40,923 bases of DNA from Candidatus [Bacteroides] periocalifornicus (GTDB taxonomy: Bacteria; Bacteroidota; Bacteroidia; Bacteroidales; CAJPTX01), in the NCBI GenBank assembly GCA_001421095.1, contig LIIK01000014.1:989-41911 (forward strand). Reading direction: 5' to 3'. Position 1 is the stretch's first letter. The number at the start of each line of letters is the position of its first letter. Both the position numbers and the translations under genes were made by a program. The notes beneath the pieces were generated by a model that saw nothing but the letters and a program-made list of their open reading frames with translations, was not told the DNA's origin and did no database searches. Positions 15,707 through 24,688 of this stretch are shown here, in pieces.

Positions 15707-15750
15707 CGGAGTTTAGTCGATTTCGGGCTTCAACCCAAAAATCCCTGACC

Positions 15751-16794
15751 ATGACGCAGACACTTACGCTCCAGGGGCATTCATCCACCACCGAGGTGTA
15801 CCTCCAGGGCAAGCTGGAAGAAGTGGGCAAGCTGATGCCGCAAGGCGCGCAGCCCATAGTGATTACCGACCGCGATGTGTGGGCGCAGTTCAAAGACCGC
15901 ATGCCTGCGGATTGGCCTGTGTACCAGGTAGTACCTGGCGAGGTGAGCAAGAGCCTACGTACAGCCTCTAACCTGTATAGATACCTGCAGGAGCAGCGGG
16001 CAGACCGGGGTGTATTCCTCGTAGGGCTGGGAGGGGGTGTGGTATCAGACCTCACGGGCTTTGTGGCGGCTACCTACCTGCGCGGCGTTAGGTTCGGGCT
16101 GGTGCCAACCACCCTGCTCGCGCAGGCCGATGCCGCTATAGGGGGGAAGAGCGCGCTGAATCTGTATGGATTCAAGAATGTGGTGGGGGCCATCTACCAG
16201 CCTCGGTGGGTGCTGGAGGATCACAGCCTGCTGGGCACGCTGAGCGAGGCGCAGGTGGAGAGCGGGCTTGCAGAGATAGTGAAGCTCGCCATACTTGAGG
16301 ACCCGGAACTCTACGCCCGTCTCGGTGAGCATGCCGACGATTATCGTCTATTGACACCCAGCTACATAGAACCCACCATAGCCTGGGCAGTACGAACCAA
16401 AATGGGTTACATAGAGGCCGATGAGCAGGACTATGACGTGCGGCGTCGCCTGAACCTCGGGCATACCTGGGGGCATGCGGTGGAGGCGGTAACGGGGCTT
16501 CCCCACGGGCATGCAGTGGCTATAGGGTTGGTATTTGCCGCCGAGCTGGGCGAATGGCTCCAGCTCAGCCAGTCTGGGTTGGCCGAGAATATCGCGGCCA
16601 CGCTGGTACGCCTAGGGCTACCCACCCGTAGCAAGGCACTGCCCTGGGTGCTATTCGAGGCGCTGCAGCGCGACAAAAAGCGGCAGGGTGATGCCATTGG
16701 CTTCATAGTGCCGCTGCGTATAGGCGAGGCCAAGGAGCAGCGGGTAGACCTCGCCAAGCTCAAGGAATTCGTGCAGCATGTCTACGCCAGCTAG
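15751..16794 (+). CDS. aroB: 3-dehydroquinate synthase
   Basis: AroB converts DAHP to 3-dehydroquinate with NAD+ and a divalent metal, the second shikimate-pathway step, in the cytoplasm. The 347-residue protein carries the NAD-binding VGLGGGVVSDLTGFVAATYLRG block, the substrate loop PTTLLAQADAAIGGKSALNL, the metal-binding ESGLAEIVKLAI glutamate and the histidine of LNLGHTWGHAVEAV, then LPHGHAVAIGL. Length and order are normal. It has its own promoter. The next gene encodes a dehydroquinase, the following enzyme in the pathway, 200 bases downstream. Confidence 0.96.
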   Translation: MTQTLTLQGHSSTTEVYLQGKLEEVGKLMPQGAQPIVITDRDVWAQFKDRMPADWPVYQVVPGEVSKSLRTASNLYRYLQEQRADRGVFLVGLGGGVVSDLTGFVAATYLRGVRFGLVPTTLLAQADAAIGGKSALNLYGFKNVVGAIYQPRWVLEDHSLLGTLSEAQVESGLAEIVKLAILEDPELYARLGEHADDYRLLTPSYIEPTIAWAVRTKMGYIEADEQDYDVRRRLNLGHTWGHAVEAVTGLPHGHAVAIGLVFAAELGEWLQLSQSGLAENIAATLVRLGLPTRSKALPWVLFEALQRDKKRQGDAIGFIVPLRIGEAKEQRVDLAKLKEFVQHVYAS

Positions 16795-16825
16795 CTATGG
16801 TTCCCTTTTGGTGTTAGTAGCGACG

Positions 16826-16888
16826 TGGCGTGCCGCATCGCGATTAAATGGCGTGCTGCATTGCGATTAAATGGCGTGCCGTATCGCG
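16826..16888 (+). repeat. Tandem repeat, 23-bp unit, nearly three copies
   Basis: TGGCGTGCCGCATCGCGATTAAA (16826-16848) is repeated at 16849-16871 with two base changes, and its first 17 bases recur at 16872-16888. The first unit overlaps the 22-bp palindromic sequence shared with 15055-15076. It sits between aroB and the dehydroquinase gene. Confidence 0.75.
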
Positions 16889-16996
16889 CATGTGAGTTTT
16901 TCAGAGCTCTCAAATTGATTAAGCGCCACCATGCGATTGCCCTCCCATCCCTCCTTCCCGCGAGCGTTTCCTCCCATATAAACCAACTCCTGCAAT

Positions 16997-17653
16997 ATGC
17001 GCCAAACCCTACAGTTACGGGGCGGTTCGCTGCCTACGGTCACCGTGGCCACGGGGATGAAGTCATTTCCTGTTCCTGCGGTGGAGCTTCGGCTCGATCT
17101 ACTGGGGCGTTTGGTGGGGTACCGGCTGCCCGATTGGATAACCCTCTGGCGGCAGCAGTCCGCTTACATGCTCTGCACCTGTAGGGATCTGCGCAGGGCA
17201 ACGAGTCGCTTGAGACTGGGCATTAGCCTGGGTTGCAATGCGATAGATGTTGATTCGTGCGCACCAGAGCGGTTGAGAAAAGGGCTCGTCGGCATGGCGA
17301 GAGTTGCAGGCGTTGAGGCCATTGCGTCTATCCACCTCTCCGCCCCCTGCGGTAGTCGCGGTGCACTGCTCGGGCTTGCCCATCAGCTATGGAGGATGGG
17401 GGCAACGGGAATAAAAATCGCAGTTCCATGCAGTAGCGTAGCGCAGCTCGGCGCGTTGCTAGATCTACGGAAATCCTATAGAGGTAAGCGGGTACTCCTC
17501 ATCCCCTTGGGCTGTAGGTTCAGTGGATACAGATACCGCAATTCGCTGGTCTTTGGGCATCTTGGGCATGAGCTGGGGGCTGGGCAACCACCCTACAGCG
17601 AGGTGGTAAAGCGGTGGAAGGGGCAATGCTCTCCCAGGCGTTTTTTTTGGTGA
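16997..17653 (+). CDS. aroD: Type I 3-dehydroquinate dehydratase
   Basis: This enzyme dehydrates 3-dehydroquinate through a lysine Schiff base, shikimate step three. The 218-residue protein is short and diverged but keeps the type I landmarks: VELRLDLL (substrate-binding E and R), the histidine in IASIHLSAP, the Schiff-base lysine in GATGIKIAV, the arginine region YRYRNSLVFGHLG and the glutamine of AGQPPYSEV. The usual glutamate of the IDLE-type motif is replaced in AIDVDSC. The position next to aroB supports the assignment. No good ribosome-binding site is seen before the ATG. It would be catalytically competent if D replaces the E, but activity is inferred. Confidence 0.75.
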   Translation: MRQTLQLRGGSLPTVTVATGMKSFPVPAVELRLDLLGRLVGYRLPDWITLWRQQSAYMLCTCRDLRRATSRLRLGISLGCNAIDVDSCAPERLRKGLVGMARVAGVEAIASIHLSAPCGSRGALLGLAHQLWRMGATGIKIAVPCSSVAQLGALLDLRKSYRGKRVLLIPLGCRFSGYRYRNSLVFGHLGHELGAGQPPYSEVVKRWKGQCSPRRFFW

Positions 17654-17678
17654 TTCGCACCAATTGAAAAAAAATACC

Positions 17679-17686
17679 TACCTTCG
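17679..17686 (+). promoter_or_regulatory. Possible -7 element for rimP-nusA
   Basis: TACCTTCG followed by CGG, the C-variant also seen before rplS. The nearest upstream TTG is 12 bp away rather than 19-20, so the -33 part is not convincing. Confidence 0.4.
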
Positions 17687-17800
17687 CGGCCAGATAGCGG
17701 AGGGAATGGGGGCGATTGCCCCTATTTTCGTATTGCAGCCCCTGGATGCTGGGCAGATGCTAGGATCTGGGGACATGGAGATCCGCTACGAAGGGATGGT

Positions 17801-18313
17801 ATGAAGGTTAATGAGGCGCAGATACGCGAGTGGGTGAAAGCCTGGGCTGAAAGGGCAGCTGCCGAGAGGACGGAGGGGGCCGAAGGATTCCATGATTTCC
17901 GACGGCTGTTCATCGTAGAGCTTGCGCTAGAGGGCGACAGGCTCAGGCTCGAGGTGGACACCCCGCAGGGGATAAGCAGCGATGAGTGCGGCTCGCTGAA
18001 TAGATACCTGCAGCAGCAGCTGGAGGCTCTAGGGGAGGACTGGGAGCTGGAGGTGGGGTCGCCCGGGCTGACAACGCCGCTGCGGATACCCGAGCAATTC
18101 ACCAAGCATCTCGGCGCCACGGTAGAGGTGGCGCTGGGGAAGGGGAAGCGGGTAGTGGGAGAGCTAAAAGAGGCTGACCCCGAGGGTTTTGTGGTGGAGT
18201 ACCACGTGAAGGAGACCCCAGAAGGGAAAAAACGCCCCGAGCTGGTGGCGCATACGATGAAATGCAGCTACTCTGAGCCTCAGGCTGTGACATTGGTGAT
18301 AGGAAAACGCTAG
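17801..18313 (+). CDS. rimP: Ribosome maturation factor RimP
   Basis: RimP assists assembly of the 30S subunit. The 170-residue product shows the N-terminal alpha/beta domain and the signature ELEVGSPGLTTPLRIPEQFTKHLGATVEV, matching the family's VSSPGLxRPL motif, with a C-terminal Sm-like barrel. nusA starts eight bases after its stop and infB lies downstream, the classical rimP-nusA-infB order, which confirms the call. The N-terminal part is diverged, as is usual in Bacteroidota. Confidence 0.93.
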   Translation: MKVNEAQIREWVKAWAERAAAERTEGAEGFHDFRRLFIVELALEGDRLRLEVDTPQGISSDECGSLNRYLQQQLEALGEDWELEVGSPGLTTPLRIPEQFTKHLGATVEVALGKGKRVVGELKEADPEGFVVEYHVKETPEGKKRPELVAHTMKCSYSEPQAVTLVIGKR

Positions 18314-18321
18314 GAGGTGCG

Positions 18322-19557
18322 ATGAACAGTAAAGGATTGATAGAGACCTTCTCCGAGTTCAAGGAGATCAAGAATATTGACCGCCCAACGCTGGCAGCTA
18401 TCCTCGAAGAGGTGTTCCGGGCTGTGCTGGTGAAGAACTATGGGCAGGATGATAATTACGATGTTATAATCAACATAGACAAGGGGGACTTTGAGATCTG
18501 GCGGAGCCGCGAGGTGGTGCCCGACGGGGCGGTGGTAGACCCGAATCGCCAGGTATCGCTGAGCGATGCGCAGCGTGTGGACGAGGATTTTGAGGTAGGG
18601 GAGGAGATGACCGATGAGGTGCGCTTTGAGGATTTCGCCCGTCGAAACATCCTGTCTATCAGGCAGAATCTATCATCCCGCATTGCCGAGCTGGAGCGCA
18701 GCCAGCTCTACGAGAGCTACCAGGATAGGGTTGGCGAACTCATCTCGGCAGAGATCTACCAGGTGCGCAAGCGCGAGGTGATACTCACGCACGGCGATGG
18801 GCATGAGCTCATCCTCCCGAAGCAAGAGCAGATCCCCTCAGATTTCTACCGGAAAGGGGAGACTATCCGCGCAGTCATCGTTCGGGTAGAGATGGAAGGC
18901 AGTGGCCCGAAGATCTTCGTGTCACGCGCCTCTCCGCTGTTCCTTGAGCGTCTTCTAGAGCAGGAGGTTCCAGAGATAGCCGATGGGCTTATCACGGTGA
19001 AGAAGGTGGTGCGCATCCCCGGCGAACGCGCCAAGGTGGCCGTGGAGTCGTATGATGACCGGATAGACCCCGTAGGGGCCTGCGTGGGCGCGCGCGGTAG
19101 CCGTATAAGCGGCATTGTGCGCGAGCTTCACAATGAGAATATCGATGTGATCAACTACAGCCCAAACATCGGGCTTATGATAGCCCGTGCGCTCAGCCCG
19201 GCCAGGATTACCCAGCTGCGGATAGACGAGGAACGGAAGCAGGTGGAGGCCTTCCTGGAGCAGGGCGAAGTATCGCTCGCCATTGGCAAAGGAGGATTCA
19301 ATATTCGCCTAGCCAGCCAGCTAACGGGCTATAAGATAGATGTGTACAGGGATTCTGACAATAGCGAAGACGATCTGAATCTTGAGGAGTTCCTAGACGA
19401 GATAGAACCCTGGGTGGTAGAGGCGCTCAAGCGCATAGGGTGCGACACGGCGCGTAGCGTGCTCGAGCTCGACCCTGAGGATATAATGCGGCAGGCAGAC
19501 CTAGAGGAAGAAACCGTGCAGCATGTGCTGAGCGTGCTGCGAAACGAGCTCGAGTAG
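18322..19557 (+). CDS. nusA: Transcription termination/antitermination factor NusA
   Basis: NusA binds RNA polymerase and nascent RNA and modulates pausing, termination and antitermination. The 411-residue product has the N-terminal polymerase-binding domain (to about residue 130, LSIRQNLSSRIAELER), an S1 domain (about 135-200, GELISAEIYQVRKREVILTHG), two KH domains (DPVGACVGARGSRISGIVREL and SLAIGKGGFNIRLASQLTG), and a short acidic C-terminal tail with a helix-hairpin-helix-like segment. It lacks the long C-terminal repeats of E. coli NusA, which is normal outside Gammaproteobacteria. TAGGAGG precedes the ATG. rimP is eight bases upstream. Confidence 0.97.
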   Translation: MNSKGLIETFSEFKEIKNIDRPTLAAILEEVFRAVLVKNYGQDDNYDVIINIDKGDFEIWRSREVVPDGAVVDPNRQVSLSDAQRVDEDFEVGEEMTDEVRFEDFARRNILSIRQNLSSRIAELERSQLYESYQDRVGELISAEIYQVRKREVILTHGDGHELILPKQEQIPSDFYRKGETIRAVIVRVEMEGSGPKIFVSRASPLFLERLLEQEVPEIADGLITVKKVVRIPGERAKVAVESYDDRIDPVGACVGARGSRISGIVRELHNENIDVINYSPNIGLMIARALSPARITQLRIDEERKQVEAFLEQGEVSLAIGKGGFNIRLASQLTGYKIDVYRDSDNSEDDLNLEEFLDEIEPWVVEALKRIGCDTARSVLELDPEDIMRQADLEEETVQHVLSVLRNELE

Positions 19558-19887
19558 GTTGAACGCTATAGAGAGGGCATCCCAAGCGAAGGATGATCGA
19601 TTGGAATGTTCTGATTCTGAGCATATCAAGAGCGTATGGCAGCCAGGCCTCCTGGGCGGTGGCTATGCAGATTTGAGTGGTTCGGGGGCGCGCTGCATGC
19701 CTCTAAATGGGGTGGCGCGTTGGGCTACTTGATTTCGTGAAAATCAGGGCTATGGGGTATTCCCCATCGAGCTGTGGAGTATTGGTGTTATATTCGCGGT
19801 GTGGGTGGGGCGAGGGTCTCTACGGAATGGTAGGGCGGGGTAGTGCATTTTGGTGTTGTATTACAAAGGGTTAGCGAGAGTTTTTTT
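19558..19887 (+). other. Gene-free leader between nusA and infB
   Basis: About 330 bases without a gene. A small hairpin (ATGGGG-TATT-CCCCAT, near 19753-19768) precedes a possible -7 element, TATATTCG at 19789-19796. No -33 TTG stands at the right distance. A segment around the possible promoter (ATTGGTGTTATATT) is echoed 60 bases later as TTTGGTGTTGTATT. Transcription from rimP may simply read through. Confidence 0.35.
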
Positions 19888-22800
19888 ATGGCATTGAAGG
19901 ATAAAGAATCGGTACGGCTAGCGAAAGTGGCACGCGATCTACAGGTGGGGGTCGGCACGCTGGTGGAGTACCTACAGCGCAACGGCGTGGTAGTGGAGAA
20001 TAGTCCCAACGCAAAGATCGATGGGGCTAGCTACGCAATGCTGCAGAAGGAGTACGGTGCTACAGTGCCTACGCAAGCCCCAGTCCAAGCTGCAACACCC
20101 GCACGCCCTGCTGGTGAGAAACCGCAGTCGATAGGCGATGTGCTCGGTAAGGCGGCCAACGCCCATGCCGATGGTGAGATGGGTGAACCCTCGGGACAGA
20201 CGGCTAAGCCGGAGATCTCGCTAAAGGTGAAGGGGAAGATCTCCCTAGAGCAACCCCAAGCTCCAGCAGCAACGGAAGCTGCTGATAGCGACGCTCAGCC
20301 CGTAGATAGAGCAGTCTCAGCCAAGGGCGCAACTCCAGTAGCCCCGAAGGAGAATGCGGAACAGCCGGCCCCACAACGGTCTGAGGCAGAGGTGAAGCAA
20401 AAGAAGGGGAGGGCTACTAGCAAAGTCAGTCCAGAGGGGCAGCCCCAATCCGCAGAGCCGAGTGCGCCAGCCCAGGAGGAACACCACAGTAAGCCTACTG
20501 CCAAGAGCAGTACATCGGCTCCTGCCGAGCAGCCAGCAGCTCCTAAGGCTCAGGTTCAGCCAGCGGAGAGTCCAGTCGTAGCAGACGCAAAGGTTGAAGA
20601 GCCAAGCGCGCAACCGCAGAGGGATAGAACTGAAAAACAAACGGCAACCCCACCAAGCCAGCAAGATACCAAGAAGGCGGAGGCGCAGCCAGAGCGGCAG
20701 CCTAGTAGAGCGGAAAAGGAGGAAGCCCCTGAAATAGTAAAAACTGCAGGGGAGGCCGCTCGGCAGGCTGAAATGACTGGGCCTAAGGTGCTCGGGCATA
20801 TGGAGCTTACCGAACAGCCCCGGCGCTCGGGCAGGCGGCGCGGCAAGGAGATAGTACCGAAGGTGGCTCCCACCCAGCCTCTGGAGAGTAGGGGGAAGGA
20901 AGCCCAGCATGCAGGGAAAGATGACGCGCACTCCGGAAAGGTTAGGCCTCCTGAGCAGCACTCATCTGCCCAGCCTGCTCCCCAGGAGCATCGCGAACCA
21001 GTGCAGCCAAAGGAACCAGAGATTTTCAGGCAGGATGTAGAAAAGCTCTCAGGCCCTACGGTGCTTGGCAAAATAGACCTCGAGGCACTTAATGACCATA
21101 GTCGCCGCAAGCCAGAGGCCAGCGCAACGCCAGGCGGAGCATTGCAGAAGCGTCGCCGTCGTGGCAAGGCGGGGAATGCTCCTGCGCCTCACCACCCTGC
21201 TGGTTCGCAGGGCGGCGGGAGGTCTTTCGCTGGCGGCGGTGGCGGTAAGCCCAAGAAGGGGAAAGGGCAGCCTCGACGTGAAGTGCCACAGCATGCCGAA
21301 ATAACAAAAGCTGCTGTGGACGAGGCTCTTAAGGAAACGCAGGCTAGAATGGTGTCTAAGCGTGGCGGTGCGCTCGCCAAGGGGGCAAAGTACCGGCACG
21401 AGAAGCGAAGCCTTATGGAGGCGCGCCGCACCGAAGAGATGGAGCGGAGCGAACAGGAACGTAAGACGCTGCGTATAAGCGAGTTCGTGTCAGTCAATGA
21501 ACTTGCGGGGCTGATGGAGGTCCCCGCCACCGACGTCATAGAGACCTGTATGAACATGGGGCTCATGGTGTCTATAAACATGCGCCTCGATGCAGAGTCG
21601 ATAGCCTTGGTGGCCGATGAATTCGGGTTCAAAGTGGAATTCCTGAGCCTCGACACGATAGGGCATGAGGAGGCAGTGGAGGATCGTCCTGAGGATCTCG
21701 TGAGCCGTCCACCTGTATTCACGGTACTCGGACACGTAGACCACGGGAAAACCAAGCTTTGCGATGCTATACGTAAGGCTAATGTGGTGGCTGGCGAGGC
21801 TGGGGGTATCACCCAGCACCTGAGCGCCTACTCGCTCACCCTCCCCAATGGGCGTAAAATGACGCTTATCGACACCCCTGGGCACAAGGCCTTCACGGCT
21901 ATGCGTGCCCGCGGAGCCAAGATGACCGATGTCGCCATCATTGTAATCTCGGCTGTGGAGGGCGTAATGCCCCAGACGGTGGAGGCTATCAACCACGCCA
22001 GCGTAGCCGGCTCGCGTATCGTATTCGCCCTCAACTTCATGGACATGCCCAACGCCAACCCAGAGCGGGTGAAAGAGCAGCTGGCGAATATGAACTACAT
22101 GGTGGAGGACTGGGGCGGCAAGTACCAAAGCCAGGAGATCTCGGCAAAGACCAATCTCAACATCGATAAGCTGCTGGAGAAGGTACTGCTGGAGGCCGAT
22201 CTGCTGGAGCTAAAGGCCAACCCCAACCGCAAGCCCGAGGTAACGGTGCTAGAGTCTACCATAGATAAGGGGCGTGGGCATTGCGCCAACGTGCTGGTGC
22301 ACACGGGTACTCTGCGCAAGGGCGACAGCATAGTAGCGGGAGCCTGCTATGGCCGCGTGAAAATGATGCTGAACGACCGCGGCAAGGAGGTGAAGGAGGC
22401 TGGTCCCTCAATGCCGGTGAATGTCTACGGCCTCAATGGCTCTCCGCAGGCTGGCGACACGCTCCTGGTGATGGATAGCGACCGCGAGGCTCGGGCTGCC
22501 GCCAACGAGATCGGCAAGGTTCGACGTATGCAGGAGCTGCATACCCGTAAGCACATCACTCTCGATGAGATCGGGCGTCGCCTAGCTATTGGCAATTTCC
22601 AAGAGCTGAATCTGGTGGTGAAGGCCGATGTAGACGGTACGGTGGAGGCGCTAAGCGATTCGCTCATAGGGCTCTCTACCGAGGAGATCAAGGTGAATGT
22701 GATCCATCGTGGCGTTGGCCAAATCACCGAGACCGATGTCAATATGGCCAGCACGTCGAACGCCATCATCATCGGCTTCCAGGTGCGCCCCTCGCAGGCT

Positions 22801-23211
22801 GCCAAGCGTCTGGCGGAGAATGAGCAGATCGATATACGCCTCTACTCCATCATCTACGATGCTATAAACGAGGTGAAGAGCGCGATGGAGGGCATGCTGA
22901 GCCCCGAGGTGAAGGAGACCATTAAGGGCTCGGCAGAAGTGATGGAGGTGTTCAAGATCTCCAAGGTCGGCACGGTAGCAGGATGCGTCGTTCGTGAGGG
23001 TAAGATCTTGAAGGGCAACAAGATCCGTCTGATTCGGGATGGTATCGTGGTGTACACCAGCGAGCTGGCCTCGCTCAAGCGTTTTAAGGATGAGGTGAAA
23101 GAGGTGGCGACTGGGCAAGACTGCGGTTTGAACATCAAGGATTACAACGATGTCAAGGTGGGGGATTTCATCGAATCATTCGAGGAGGTAGAGGTAAAAC
23201 GAACGCTCTAA
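19888..23211 (+). CDS. infB: Translation initiation factor IF-2
   Basis: IF-2 is the GTPase that places initiator tRNA on the ribosome. From the ATG at 19888 (MALKDKESVRLAKVARDL, the usual short IF2 N-terminal fold) the protein has 1107 residues. An in-frame ATG 45 bases upstream is unlikely. Residues about 65-480 form a long low-complexity Ala/Pro/Gln/Glu/Lys stretch. The conserved core follows: IF2_N region (RISEFVSVNELAGLMEVP), G1 GHVDHGKT (615-622), switch I GGITQHLSAY, G3 DTPGH, G4 and G5 SAK, then domains II-IV ending EEVEVKRTL. The G4 motif reads NFMD (716-719), not NKxD, so the nucleotide-contacting lysine is missing. The rest is close to other Bacteroidota IF2 sequences. Confidence 0.97.
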   Translation: MALKDKESVRLAKVARDLQVGVGTLVEYLQRNGVVVENSPNAKIDGASYAMLQKEYGATVPTQAPVQAATPARPAGEKPQSIGDVLGKAANAHADGEMGEPSGQTAKPEISLKVKGKISLEQPQAPAATEAADSDAQPVDRAVSAKGATPVAPKENAEQPAPQRSEAEVKQKKGRATSKVSPEGQPQSAEPSAPAQEEHHSKPTAKSSTSAPAEQPAAPKAQVQPAESPVVADAKVEEPSAQPQRDRTEKQTATPPSQQDTKKAEAQPERQPSRAEKEEAPEIVKTAGEAARQAEMTGPKVLGHMELTEQPRRSGRRRGKEIVPKVAPTQPLESRGKEAQHAGKDDAHSGKVRPPEQHSSAQPAPQEHREPVQPKEPEIFRQDVEKLSGPTVLGKIDLEALNDHSRRKPEASATPGGALQKRRRRGKAGNAPAPHHPAGSQGGGRSFAGGGGGKPKKGKGQPRREVPQHAEITKAAVDEALKETQARMVSKRGGALAKGAKYRHEKRSLMEARRTEEMERSEQERKTLRISEFVSVNELAGLMEVPATDVIETCMNMGLMVSINMRLDAESIALVADEFGFKVEFLSLDTIGHEEAVEDRPEDLVSRPPVFTVLGHVDHGKTKLCDAIRKANVVAGEAGGITQHLSAYSLTLPNGRKMTLIDTPGHKAFTAMRARGAKMTDVAIIVISAVEGVMPQTVEAINHASVAGSRIVFALNFMDMPNANPERVKEQLANMNYMVEDWGGKYQSQEISAKTNLNIDKLLEKVLLEADLLELKANPNRKPEVTVLESTIDKGRGHCANVLVHTGTLRKGDSIVAGACYGRVKMMLNDRGKEVKEAGPSMPVNVYGLNGSPQAGDTLLVMDSDREARAAANEIGKVRRMQELHTRKHITLDEIGRRLAIGNFQELNLVVKADVDGTVEALSDSLIGLSTEEIKVNVIHRGVGQITETDVNMASTSNAIIIGFQVRPSQAAKRLAENEQIDIRLYSIIYDAINEVKSAMEGMLSPEVKETIKGSAEVMEVFKISKVGTVAGCVVREGKILKGNKIRLIRDGIVVYTSELASLKRFKDEVKEVATGQDCGLNIKDYNDVKVGDFIESFEEVEVKRTL

Positions 23212-23325
23212 CTGCTACCCAGCCTGCCTGCCCAACGATGGCAGAAACGGGAGGCGAATGGCAGAAAAGTCACCAGGGCGTTCTCTAGGATGCGGGTTCA
23301 ATCTGTTCTGTAGAAAGGCATAACC

Positions 23326-24675
23326 ATGGAATGCGATACGCTCCACGCTATATCCCCAATCGACGGACGCTACTGGGGTAAGACCCAAGGGCTGGGGACG
23401 TACTTCTCAGAGTTTGCTCTCATCAACTACCGCTTGATGGTTGAGGTTGAGTACTTCGCGGCATTGTGTGAGCTGGGACTGCCCCAACTAGCGGATTTCC
23501 CCCAGGAGCGGATGGGGGAGTTGCGCGCGCTCTACCTCGGCTTTGACGATGCCAACGCACGTCTAGTGAAAGCTATAGAGCAGCAGACCAACCATGATGT
23601 AAAGGCCGTAGAGTACTACCTCAAGGAACGGATGGATGAACTCGGGCTGGGGAAATGGCGCGAGTTCGTGCACTTCGGGCTCACGAGCCAAGACATCAAT
23701 AATACGGCCTTCCCCAGCATGCTGAAGGCGGCGGTGCATGCGTTGTACTACCCGCACCTACAAGCGTTGCTCGACCGATTGCTTGCCTGTGCGCAGGATT
23801 GGGCTGAGATCCCTATGCTAGGGCGCACGCATGGCCAACCTGCCTCGCCCACCCGCCTGGGTAAGGAGATCCTCGTGTTCGCCTCCAGAATCCAGGTGCA
23901 GCTGACCTTACTGCAGCGTATCCCCATCTCTGCCAAGTTCGGCGGGGCTACCGGGAATTTCAATGCGCACCATGTGGCGTACCCCGAGGTGGATTGGCCA
24001 GCCTTTGCTGACCACTTTGTAGGGGTGAAGCTGGGATTAGAACGCTCACGCGTCACCACGCAGATTGATAATTACGACAACCTTGGGGCGATATTTGATG
24101 CTATGCGGCGTATCAATATCATCCTCATCGACTTCTGCCGTGATATCTGGACCTACATCTCACTTGAGTACTTCCGCCAGGCAGTGATACCCGGCGAGGT
24201 GGGGAGCAGTGCAATGCCCCACAAGGTGAATCCGATTGACTTTGAGAATGCTGAGGGAAATCTAGGGGTGGCCAACGCCCTGTTCGCCCATCTTGGCGAG
24301 AAGCTCCCGATAAGTCGGCTTCAGCGAGACCTAACTGACAGCACGGTAATCCGAAACATCGGTGTGCCGCTAGCCCACACCGAGATGGCGTTTGCCTCGA
24401 TACTCAAAGGGCTAGGGCGAATCTCGGTGAACCAAGAGGTGATTCATGCGGACCTGGAGCGGCACTGGGTGGTGGTGGCCGAGGGCATACAGACCATACT
24501 TCGGCGCGAAGGGGTGCCCGATGCCTACGAGCTACTCAAAGACCTCACGCGGCGCGATGTACCACCCAGGCAAAAGGAGTTTGAGGAGTTCATAGCCCAG
24601 CTCCCGGTTAGCGCGGAGGTTAAGCGCGAGCTGCGCGCCATAACGCCCTTCACCTACACGGGGGTGAAAATCTAG
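23326..24675 (+). CDS. purB: Adenylosuccinate lyase
   Basis: PurB acts twice in purine synthesis, cleaving SAICAR and adenylosuccinate with release of fumarate. The 449-residue product belongs to the fumarase/aspartase superfamily with its three conserved regions: TSQDINNTA, GRTHGQPASPTRLGKEI, and the signature GSSAMPHKVNPIDFENAEGN, whose serine loop is the catalytic base. The N-terminus LHAISPIDGRYWGK is typical of the E. coli-type enzyme. The ABC exporter gene starts 13 bases after its stop and nadC 12 bases after that, so the three are likely one transcript. Confidence 0.97.
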   Translation: MECDTLHAISPIDGRYWGKTQGLGTYFSEFALINYRLMVEVEYFAALCELGLPQLADFPQERMGELRALYLGFDDANARLVKAIEQQTNHDVKAVEYYLKERMDELGLGKWREFVHFGLTSQDINNTAFPSMLKAAVHALYYPHLQALLDRLLACAQDWAEIPMLGRTHGQPASPTRLGKEILVFASRIQVQLTLLQRIPISAKFGGATGNFNAHHVAYPEVDWPAFADHFVGVKLGLERSRVTTQIDNYDNLGAIFDAMRRINIILIDFCRDIWTYISLEYFRQAVIPGEVGSSAMPHKVNPIDFENAEGNLGVANALFAHLGEKLPISRLQRDLTDSTVIRNIGVPLAHTEMAFASILKGLGRISVNQEVIHADLERHWVVVAEGIQTILRREGVPDAYELLKDLTRRDVPPRQKEFEEFIAQLPVSAEVKRELRAITPFTYTGVKI

Positions 24676-24688
24676 CCTCTACTGGGGT

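Noticed and set aside
16826..16888. CRISPR or iteron replication origin
   Set aside because: Units abut without spacers, only about three are present, and there is no rep, dnaA or parAB gene nearby. A tandem duplication is the simpler reading.
20317..21812. Several long minus-strand frames opposite infB
   Set aside because: They mirror the low-complexity Ala/Pro/Gln-rich part of IF2, whose codon pattern leaves antisense frames open. No start signals.
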